The notes below the pieces were generated by a model that saw only the letters and a list, made by a program, of their open reading frames with translations, did not search any database and was not told the DNA's origin. Position numbers and translations under genes: made by a program. Of a DNA stretch of 5,343 nucleotides, positions 1-5,343 are shown piece by piece. Source of the DNA: CBDTYW01 sp965364735 (GTDB lineage: Bacteria > Actinomycetota > Nitriliruptoria > Nitriliruptorales > Nitriliruptoraceae); the NCBI GenBank assembly GCA_965364735.1, contig CBDTYW010000250.1, positions 1 through 5,343 on the forward strand. Reading direction: 5' to 3'. Positions within the stretch are counted from its first letter, which is position 1. Each line of letters begins with the position of its first letter.

Positions 1-708
1 CACCTCGGGCCCGAAGCGCGTCCGGTCAAGGACAAGCTGCGCGACCTGCTGGCCGCCCACGACGTCGCGTTGCCGGACGGCTCGATCCAGCTGCACACGA
101 ACCTGCGCGTTCTCGGCCACACCTTCAACCCGGTCAGCTGGTTCTTCTGCCACGACGCGGACGACGACCTCGCGCTGATCGTCGCCGAGGTGAACAACAC
201 CTTCGGCGACACCTGGTGCTACGTCCTCGACGACCTTGAGCTGATGACGTCGGGGGCGGTACGTGCCCGACGCAGCAAGCGGCTGCACGTCTCGCCGTTC
301 CTCGAGATCGACGGGTTCTCCTACACGTTCGTCTTCCATCCGCCGGCTGCGACGCTCGCCGAGGGGCGACGCGCGTCGGTGCACATGGACGTCTTCGACG
401 GTGTCGAGGATCGACCGAAGCTCGACGTCACCCAGGTCGAGCACGAGCGCGAGCTCACCGACCGTTCGCTCGTCCGACTGCTGGTACGGCACCCGCTCAT
501 GCCGTTGACGACGGTCTTCCTCATCCACCTCCAGGCGGTCTTCCTGTTCGCCAAGAAGGTCGGCTTCTTCCGTCGCCCCGAGCCGCCACGCAATCACCTT
601 CCCGGGACAACCGGATCGACCACCGCTCCGAACAACCGTCAGACCACCCCGTCAGCCATCACGCCAGCCACCACGCCCTCCGATGAACCCGTCAGGACCT
701 CCGCATGA
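1..708 (+). CDS. DUF1365 family protein, 3' part (5' end outside window)
   Basis: The reading frame is open from base 1 and gives 235 residues before TGA, so the gene begins to the left; the TTG at 70 is not a credible start because the homologous sequence continues upstream of it. DUF1365 hallmarks are visible: LRVLGHTFNPVSWFFC (residues 35-50 of the visible part), AEVNNTFGDTWCYVL (62-76) and KRLHVSPF (93-100). A hydrophobic stretch at about 166-185 precedes a basic segment, as at the end of this family, suggesting a peripheral membrane association. The biochemical role of the family is not established. Genes of this type commonly sit between a FAD-dependent amine-oxidase-like gene and a cyclopropane-synthase-like gene, as around Rv0448c in M. 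tuberculosis, and the overlap with the next gene fits that. The last 45 or so residues are rich in Thr and Pro and look like a disordered tail. Family assignment is firm; function is unknown. Confidence 0.9.
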   Translation, partial: HLGPEARPVKDKLRDLLAAHDVALPDGSIQLHTNLRVLGHTFNPVSWFFCHDADDDLALIVAEVNNTFGDTWCYVLDDLELMTSGAVRARRSKRLHVSPFLEIDGFSYTFVFHPPAATLAEGRRASVHMDVFDGVEDRPKLDVTQVEHERELTDRSLVRLLVRHPLMPLTTVFLIHLQAVFLFAKKVGFFRRPEPPRNHLPGTTGSTTAPNNRQTTPSAITPATTPSDEPVRTSA

Positions 709-2027
709 CCGCCTCCACGACCTCCGCGCCGACCAAGGCGGAGCAGCGCGACTTCGCCACGGTGAGCCAGCTGTTCAACAACATCACCGAGGGCGCGATC
801 ACGATCAAGCTGCCGGACGGACGCACCCGCGTCTACGGCGGAGGCAGCGTCGAGGACGGCATGTCCGCCACGATGACGATCAACCGCTGGAGCTTCTTCT
901 CCCAGCTGATCTCAGGTGGATCCATCGGCGTCGGCGAGTCGTACATGGATGGTTCGTGGGACGCCGACGACCTCGTCGCGGTCATCCGCATCGTCATCGC
1001 AAACCGCGACCAGCTCGCGAAGTTCAACCTCTCGACGCTCGTCAACGTGATCGGCGCGAAGCTCTACCACGCGTCGCGATCCAACACGCTCATGGGGTCG
1101 AAGCAGAACATCCGTGAGCACTACGACCTCTCCAACGACCTCTACAAGCTCTTCCTCGACGAGACCATGACGTACTCGTCCGCGCTCTTCACCCACCCCG
1201 AGCAGACGCTCGCTGACGCGCAGACCGCGAAGTACGCCGCGCTGGCCCACAAGGCCAGGATCACGAAGGACTGCCACGTCCTCGAGGTCGGCTGCGGCTG
1301 GGGCGGGTTCGCCGAGTACGCCGCGAGCACGATCGGCTGCAAGGTCACCGGGATCACGCTCTCGCTCGAGCAGGCGTCCTACGCCCGCCAGCGAATGATC
1401 GACGCCGGCCTCGACGACAAGGTGGACATCCAGGTCATCGACTACCGCGAGGTCACCGGCACCTTCGACCGCATCGTGTCGATCGAGATGCTCGAGGCCG
1501 TCGGCCACAAGTTCCTCCCGGTCTACTTCCAGAAGCTCGAGGAGCTTCTCGCGTCCGACGGGCTCGCCGCGATCCAGGTGATCACGCTGCCCGAGCAGCG
1601 CTACGGCAAGTACCTGCGTCGTCCGGACTTCATCCAGAAGCACATCTTCCCCGGCGGCCACCTCCCGTCGCTCGAGGTCATGTGCGAGACGATGGGCAAG
1701 GAGTCCGACCTCTACGTCGAGCACGTCGAGAACCTCAACATGTCCTACGCCGAGACGCTGCGCCGATGGCGCCTTCGCTTCCTCGCAAACGTCGACGAGG
1801 TCCGCGACCTCGGCTTCGACGACACGTTCATCCGCATGTGGGAGTTCTACCTCGCGTACTGCGAGGGAGCATTCCGCGCCCGCTACATCAACGACCTCCA
1901 GCTCGTCTTCACCCGTCCGATGAACCCGACCCTCGGCGCGGACCCGTACGGCGCGCTTGCCGAGGCCGACATCATCCAGCTGCCCGTCGCACCCACACAC
2001 CAGGAGCCGGTGAAGACGGTTGCGTGA
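705..2027 (+). CDS. SAM-dependent fatty-acyl methyltransferase, cyclopropane-fatty-acyl-phospholipid synthase family
   Basis: This 440-residue protein should methylate the double bond of unsaturated acyl chains in phospholipids, using S-adenosylmethionine at the inner membrane face. The N-terminal part (about 20-130) is the helical/beta domain of the longer bacterial enzymes. The catalytic fold follows: HYDLSNDLYKLFLD (139-152), the SAM-binding loop VLEVGCGWGGF (192-202), FDRIVSIEMLEAVG (254-267) and the IFPGGHLPS segment (314-322). Against E. coli Cfa, as I recall its bicarbonate-site residues, E264, I293 and Y348 are kept, but the Cys is Ser (S159) and the His is Gln (Q291). The product may therefore be a methyl-branched chain, as proposed for mycobacterial UfaA1, rather than a cyclopropane. 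The ATG overlaps the stop of the DUF1365 gene (ATGA at 705-708), so translation is probably coupled; no strong ribosome site is seen. The family is clear; the exact product is not. Confidence 0.93.
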   Translation: MTASTTSAPTKAEQRDFATVSQLFNNITEGAITIKLPDGRTRVYGGGSVEDGMSATMTINRWSFFSQLISGGSIGVGESYMDGSWDADDLVAVIRIVIANRDQLAKFNLSTLVNVIGAKLYHASRSNTLMGSKQNIREHYDLSNDLYKLFLDETMTYSSALFTHPEQTLADAQTAKYAALAHKARITKDCHVLEVGCGWGGFAEYAASTIGCKVTGITLSLEQASYARQRMIDAGLDDKVDIQVIDYREVTGTFDRIVSIEMLEAVGHKFLPVYFQKLEELLASDGLAAIQVITLPEQRYGKYLRRPDFIQKHIFPGGHLPSLEVMCETMGKESDLYVEHVENLNMSYAETLRRWRLRFLANVDEVRDLGFDDTFIRMWEFYLAYCEGAFRARYINDLQLVFTRPMNPTLGADPYGALAEADIIQLPVAPTHQEPVKTVA

Positions 2028-2111
2028 GCGCCCTCGAGTCGCAGGCTCCCTGAAGAGGCGACCAGCGGTCGTCCAGAGAGCGGGGCCGTGGCGGCTGTAC
2101 ACTCGATGAGA

Positions 2112-2140
2112 TTGACTCATGGCAGCGCGACGAGAACGGT
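2112..2140 (+). promoter_or_regulatory. Possible promoter for the relay protein gene
   Basis: TTGACT at 2112-2117 matches a -35 hexamer at five of six positions. Seventeen bases later AACGGT (2135-2140) keeps only the A at position 2 and the T at position 6 of a -10 element. If used, transcription would start close to the GTG at 2147, implying a leaderless message, which would fit the lack of a Shine-Dalgarno sequence there. The same TTGACTCA word lies upstream of the response regulator gene. An alternative -10-like TACACT is at 2098-2103 without a good -35. This is weak evidence. Confidence 0.2.
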
Positions 2141-2146
2141 GATGGA

Positions 2147-3628
2147 GTGCGGGAGGATGTTGACCCGCTCCTCGCGGAGCTGCGTCGGGCGATGGAAGGT
2201 CCTGTCGACGCGCTCGCTCGCGGGCTGGACGTGCTCGACAAGGAGTCCCAGGACTTCTCGGAGATCCAGCGGCAGCTGATCCACAACCTTCAACGGTCCG
2301 TCGCTTCGCTCCGGGCAACGGTCGACGGCCTCGACGAGGTGGTCGGCATCGTCGCGCACGGCGTCGAGGAGCCGCGCGCCGAGCAGGTGGATCCCGGTGC
2401 GGTGCTCCGCAACCAGGTCCAGCTCAGGGGCGAGCGGGCGCTCGCGCAGGGCACGACGATCACCACCGAGGTCTCGCCGACCGTCCCGAGGATGGCCGAC
2501 GTCGACTCGGAGGCTGTGTCGCGCGTCATCGGCTCGTTGCTCGACCACGCGCTGATCCGCGCCGCCGACGGATCCGTCCGGGCCGACATGGACTTCGCCC
2601 CGAGCCCTGAGCCCGGCGTCCTGCTGCTGCGCTTCGTGTGGGAGTCGCGGCCCGCAGCGCCGGGCGAGGACCTGCCGGCGCCGCATGCGCTCGGCCTCGC
2701 CGTCTCCGGCCGTCAGATCGCACGTCTGCACGGAGCGATGGGGGAGACGTCGGATCCGGATGGCATGTGGGTCAAGCTGCCGTTGATGACGCCCCCGCGC
2801 CCGACGGAGCCGGGCCCTCGCGCCCCCCAGCCGCTGGCCGTGCTGATCGTCGAGGATGATCCGTTCAGCCGGATGATGGCGGAGCTGCAGGTCGAGCTCG
2901 CAGGGCACCGGCCGGTCCCCGCCGTCAACGTCGACGAAGCCCGCGCGGCGCTGCCCAACGTCGACCTGGTCCTGATGGACCGCAACCTCGGCCCCCATGA
3001 CGCCACCGACTTCGTCCGCGAGATCCGGACCGCCGGCGTCGCCTGGTCCCGTGTCCCGATCGTCGGCGTGTCCGCGTCAGGGCTGGACCGGGACCGTCGA
3101 GAGTGCCTCGCTTCGGGGATGGACGAGTACGTGGTCAAGCCGGTCGGCGCCGAGCTGCTCCGCGCCACCGTCGCGCGGCTGATCGACAGCGGGCGGCTGC
3201 CGGACCGGCGGCTGCTCGAGGACGTCGACGGGGCACCGCGGCGAGCGGGTCGACCCGTGACCGGGGTCGCGACCCAGCCGATCGCGCTGATCGTGGATCA
3301 CCTGCACCGCCTGGGACGCGAGCTCGGGAGTCGCGAGACGGTCGAGCAGATCGCGGAGAAGTTCCTTCTGGAGCTGCCGAACCGGCTCGGGACGCTCGCG
3401 GTCGCTGCCCTGCAGCGCGATCGCCGAGGCTTCCGTCACGTGGCGCACCGGTTCCGCGGGGCAGCGGCCGTGATCGGCGCGCAAGGGCTCGTGGCTGTGC
3501 TCGACGCAGCCGCCGAGGCGACGGATGCCGACGATCTGCCGCGCGTCGCGGAGGCGGTTCGTCAGGAGGCCATGCTGGTCCGCCTGGCGGTCCGGCGATT
3601 CCTCGACGAGGGCAGCCCGACCGTCTGA
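2147..3628 (+). CDS. Soluble hybrid relay protein: degenerate histidine kinase core, REC and HPt domains
   Basis: The 493-residue protein has no membrane segment or recognisable sensor domain. Residues about 15-70 form a helical region resembling a dimerisation domain, with H46 roughly where the kinase histidine would lie but lacking the HExRxP context. Residues about 80-215 resemble a HATPase_c domain that has eroded: the Mg-binding Asn of the N box is His (H134), the DxGxG box reads ESRPA (166-170), the ATP lid is almost absent, and only LGLAV (182-186) of the second glycine box survives. The REC domain (230-345) is intact: E236/D237, phosphoacceptor D278, S309 and K331. The HPt domain (about 376-486) carries AHRFRGAA (433-440) with phosphoacceptor H434. 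It is probably a phosphorelay intermediate rather than an autokinase. GTG 2147 is the first start in a frame open from 2054; it lacks a clear ribosome site, and ATG 2192 is an alternative. Domain calls are firm; loss of kinase activity is inferred. Confidence 0.85.
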   Translation: MREDVDPLLAELRRAMEGPVDALARGLDVLDKESQDFSEIQRQLIHNLQRSVASLRATVDGLDEVVGIVAHGVEEPRAEQVDPGAVLRNQVQLRGERALAQGTTITTEVSPTVPRMADVDSEAVSRVIGSLLDHALIRAADGSVRADMDFAPSPEPGVLLLRFVWESRPAAPGEDLPAPHALGLAVSGRQIARLHGAMGETSDPDGMWVKLPLMTPPRPTEPGPRAPQPLAVLIVEDDPFSRMMAELQVELAGHRPVPAVNVDEARAALPNVDLVLMDRNLGPHDATDFVREIRTAGVAWSRVPIVGVSASGLDRDRRECLASGMDEYVVKPVGAELLRATVARLIDSGRLPDRRLLEDVDGAPRRAGRPVTGVATQPIALIVDHLHRLGRELGSRETVEQIAEKFLLELPNRLGTLAVAALQRDRRGFRHVAHRFRGAAAVIGAQGLVAVLDAAAEATDADDLPRVAEAVRQEAMLVRLAVRRFLDEGSPTV

Positions 3629-3632
3629 CCCG

Positions 3633-4373
3633 TCAGCGCGTCGCGTGGTCGGAGGCCACGTCCTCCCCGTCGCCGAGGCGGTAGCCGACACCGCGGACCG
3701 TCACGACGTAGTCGGGGGCGCGGGCATCGTCGCCGAGCTTCCGGCGCAGCTTCGAGACGTGGACGTCGAGCAGGTGGTCATCGCCGACCCATGCAGAGCC
3801 CCAGACCTGGCGGATGAGCTGCTCGCGGGTGAGCACGCGCCGGCCAGCGGTCACGAGCGCTTCGAGGAGGTCGAACTCGATGCGGGTGAGCTCGACGACC
3901 GCGTTCCCACGCATGACCTCGCGAGCGGCCCGGTCGACCGAGAGCCGCCCGACCTCCACGATGTCGCGGCTCTGGGACGGCGATGCGTTGCCGATGGCGC
4001 GGGGGCGTCGGAGCATCGCACGGACCCGTGCGATGAGCTCCCGCGGTGAGAACGGCTTCGTCATGTAGTCGTCAGCGCCGAGCGACAGGCCGATCACCCG
4101 GTCGAACTCGTCGCCCTTCGAGGTCAGCATGACCACGTAGGCGTCGCTGATCGCGCGGAGACGGCGGCAGGTCTCCAGCCCGTCGATGCCCGGCAGCATG
4201 AGGTCCAGGAGGATGAGGTCCGGCGCGTAGTCGCCGACACGCTCCAAGCCATCCTCGCCGCTGCCGGCGATCTCGACCTGGAACCCCTCCTGAGTCAGCG
4301 TCGCCTCGAGCAACATCTGCGTCTCGGGGGTGTCCTCGATCACGAGGACCCGGGTCTTGGCGTCATCAGCCAT
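3633..4373 (-). CDS. OmpR/PhoB-family response regulator (REC plus winged helix)
   Basis: This 246-residue DNA-binding response regulator should be phosphorylated on aspartate by a histidine kinase or HPt partner and then control transcription. The receiver domain (about 7-122) has the acidic pair E13/D14, phosphoacceptor D57 in LILLDLMLPGIDG, switch T84, and K106-P107 in ADDYMTKPF. The C-terminal winged helix (about 138-235) shows LTRIEFDLLEAL (162-173), the recognition region VHVSKLRRKLGDD (204-216) and the closing VRGVGYRL (226-233). The frame extends upstream to an ATG at 4451, but the ATG at 4373 is preferred because the family begins a few residues before RVLVIED and a GAGAG-like purine stretch lies upstream. 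Its stop is 4 bases from that of the convergent relay gene. No partner sensor kinase follows it on the same strand, so its signal is unknown. Family assignment is very secure. Confidence 0.95.
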   Translation of the reverse strand: MADDAKTRVLVIEDTPETQMLLEATLTQEGFQVEIAGSGEDGLERVGDYAPDLILLDLMLPGIDGLETCRRLRAISDAYVVMLTSKGDEFDRVIGLSLGADDYMTKPFSPRELIARVRAMLRRPRAIGNASPSQSRDIVEVGRLSVDRAAREVMRGNAVVELTRIEFDLLEALVTAGRRVLTREQLIRQVWGSAWVGDDHLLDVHVSKLRRKLGDDARAPDYVVTVRGVGYRLGDGEDVASDHATR

Positions 4374-4393
4374 GCTGGTAGTCACTCTCGGTG

Positions 4394-4473
4394 GTTGAGC
4401 CGCCACAAAGCGTAGGTCTCCACGCGGTGCATCGCGAGTCCGATGTTCCATGTTGAGCGCATCGCTGAGTCAA
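4394..4473 (-). repeat. Short direct repeats upstream of the response regulator gene
   Basis: GCATCGC occurs at 4429-4435 and 4459-4465, thirty bases apart, each followed (with a one-base difference) by GAGTC. GTTGAGC occurs at 4394-4400 and 4452-4458. Thirty bases is close to three helical turns, so the GCATCGC pair could place proteins on one face of the DNA. OmpR/PhoB regulators usually bind direct repeats, though normally spaced about 11 bases apart. The copies are short and may be chance in a G+C-rich region. Confidence 0.3.
4445..4473 (-). promoter_or_regulatory. Possible promoter for the response regulator gene
   Basis: Read on the minus strand, TTGACT (4473-4468) is followed after 17 bases by TGGAAC (4450-4445), which matches three of six -10 positions. 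It lies about 72 bases upstream of the preferred ATG at 4373, in the 107-base gap after SURF1. It overlaps one copy each of the GCATCGC and GTTGAGC repeats. Read-through from SURF1 remains possible, since both genes face the same way. Confidence 0.25.
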
Positions 4474-4480
4474 GCAGACG

Positions 4481-5239
4481 TCACGCTTCCGTCAGCGTGT
4501 CTCGAGGCACGGATCGTGGCGACCGCTCCCGACGTCGCACGAAGACCACGGTGGCCGTCCACATGATGAGCAGGAACGCGTACCACTGGATGGCGTAGGA
4601 GATGTTCTGCCCGGTGTCGATCTCGGGGCGTGGCGCGGGCACGGGAAGCGCGCCGCCCGCGGGCGTCTGCTCGTGGAGCATGATCCAGGAGGTGGCCAGG
4701 GCGCCATCGATCTGGGCGTCGAGGCGCGGAAGATCGATGTTGAAGACCCGCGCGAGCGGACCGTCAGCAGCGTCCGTCGGCCCGAACCCGGGCTGCACGC
4801 CGGACGATCGGAGGTGTCCGACCACGCTCACGCGCCCGTCCGGCGGCGCGGCCCGTGTGACGGGCGGCTCGTCCATGCTCGCCGGGACCCAGCCACGGTT
4901 GACCAGCACGACGTCGAAGCCCATGACGGGGGCGTCGAGCTGCAGCGGCGTGAGGACGTGGAACCCGGCGACGCCGTTGTTCGCCCGGTTGCGCCACAGG
5001 ATCTCCTGGGCCGGCACCCACGTTCCGTTCACCTGGACGCGGGTGTACTCGGCGTCGAGGTCGTCGACGTCAGCCAGCGCGATCGGCGTGGCGTCGACGC
5101 GGGCATCGACCTCGGCGGCCTGCGCCTTCGCGTCGTCCCAGCGACGCAGCTGCCAAGCGCCGAGCGACAGGAACAGCCCCGTGAGCAGCGCGACGATCAC
5201 GAAGAGGACGAGCCAGCCCGGTCGGAGGAGGTCGCGCAT
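4481..5239 (-). CDS. SURF1 family cytochrome c oxidase assembly protein
   Basis: SURF1 proteins are two-helix membrane proteins that assist maturation of heme-copper oxidases, probably by handling heme a for subunit I. The 252-residue product has the expected plan. A first membrane helix spans about 9-28 and runs into LGAWQLRRWDDAK (26-38), the family's LGxWQxxRxxxK signature. A large outward-facing domain carries WRNR (82-85) and VLVNRGWVP (111-119). A second helix (about 217-234) begins at ISYAIQWYAF (213-222), the family's C-terminal signature, with Asn (N212) where many members have His. A basic tail follows. ATG 5239 is chosen because it overlaps the stop of the upstream gene as TGATG; GTG 5242 would add one residue. 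Its presence implies aerobic respiration through an aa3-type or related oxidase. Translation is probably coupled to the upstream gene. Confidence 0.93.
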   Translation of the reverse strand: MRDLLRPGWLVLFVIVALLTGLFLSLGAWQLRRWDDAKAQAAEVDARVDATPIALADVDDLDAEYTRVQVNGTWVPAQEILWRNRANNGVAGFHVLTPLQLDAPVMGFDVVLVNRGWVPASMDEPPVTRAAPPDGRVSVVGHLRSSGVQPGFGPTDAADGPLARVFNIDLPRLDAQIDGALATSWIMLHEQTPAGGALPVPAPRPEIDTGQNISYAIQWYAFLLIMWTATVVFVRRRERSPRSVPRDTLTEA

Positions 5240-5343
5240 CACGAGACGACGCGGAGCCCGTCGGGCGGCTCGGGCAGCGGGTCGCCCTCGGCGCGTCGGA
5301 CGTCGGGCGCACCCATGCGGGCTGCGTCGGCCGTGTGGTCGTC
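5239..5343 (-). CDS. Unidentified protein, C-terminal 34 residues (5' end outside window)
   Basis: A minus-strand frame enters at the right edge and stays open for 34 codons until TGA at 5241-5239, ending in PEPPDGLRVVS. It is taken as a gene because its stop overlaps the SURF1 ATG as TGATG, the typical join of co-translated operon genes. The visible tail is acidic, rich in Pro and Gly and without recognisable motifs, so no family can be given. A respiratory-chain function would fit the SURF1 neighbour but is only a guess. Confidence 0.6.
   Translation of the reverse strand, partial: DDHTADAARMGAPDVRRAEGDPLPEPPDGLRVVS

Noticed and set aside
2059..2071. Small hairpin CGACC-AGC-GGTCG after the methyltransferase gene
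   Set aside because: The stem is only five base pairs and no T-run follows, so it cannot be called an intrinsic terminator.
912..2318. A 468-codon open frame on the minus strand opposite the methyltransferase gene
   Set aside because: Its translation is biased toward Arg, Asp, Glu, Val and Leu with no family motif, as expected for the antisense of a G+C-rich gene. The plus-strand frame has clear conserved motifs.
2117..2998. A long minus-strand open frame opposite the relay gene
   Set aside because: It is compositionally biased and overlaps the plus-strand frame that encodes recognisable kinase-like and REC sequence.
3629..3632. Bidirectional terminator between the convergent genes
   Set aside because: Only four bases separate the stops and no stem with a T-run is evident at the junction.
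3525..4049. A plus-strand open frame across the convergent junction
   Set aside because: It overlaps the HPt coding end and the winged-helix coding region in the wrong frames and shows no motifs of its own.
4374..4451. N-terminal extension of the response regulator to the ATG at 4451
   Set aside because: The extra 26 residues lie before the normal start of the receiver domain, are unlike any leader in the family, and would run through the candidate promoter and repeats.

Overview
This is a G+C-rich, gene-dense chromosomal segment (roughly two thirds G+C by eye, strong preference for G/C in third codon positions). It most resembles an aerobic high-GC actinobacterium. The support is the DUF1365 plus cyclopropane-synthase-like pair, which also occurs around mycobacterial ufaA1, and a SURF1 gene that implies a heme-copper oxidase. 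A class within the Actinomycetota cannot be assigned from this sequence.

Layout. The left part (1-2027, plus strand) is a lipid-modification operon: the 3' part of a DUF1365 protein gene overlaps by ATGA a 440-residue SAM-dependent fatty-acyl methyltransferase of the cyclopropane synthase family. The middle (2147-4373) is a signalling pair in tail-to-tail orientation. A 493-residue soluble plus-strand protein carries a degenerate histidine-kinase core, a complete receiver (REC) domain and a complete histidine phosphotransfer (HPt) domain. Four bases beyond its stop, an OmpR/PhoB-type response regulator is encoded on the minus strand. The right part (4481-5343, minus strand) holds a SURF1-type cytochrome oxidase assembly gene, joined by a TGATG stop/start overlap to the 3' end of an unidentified upstream gene that leaves the window.

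How the genes may work together. The DUF1365/methyltransferase pair probably modifies unsaturated acyl chains of membrane phospholipids; the final product (cyclopropane, methyl-branched or other) cannot be read from the sequence. The REC-HPt protein looks like a relay component rather than a working kinase, because its ATP-binding boxes are eroded. The adjacent regulator is its most obvious partner, but that pairing is inference. An 8-base word, TTGACTCA, lies upstream of both signalling genes in the same orientation relative to each gene, which may be a shared promoter element.

The point most worth following up is the relay protein with its eroded kinase core. Next is the methyltransferase with two substitutions at recalled bicarbonate-site positions. 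No RNA genes, insertion sequences, CRISPR arrays or convincing intrinsic terminators were seen. The longest gene-free stretches are about 110-120 bases.
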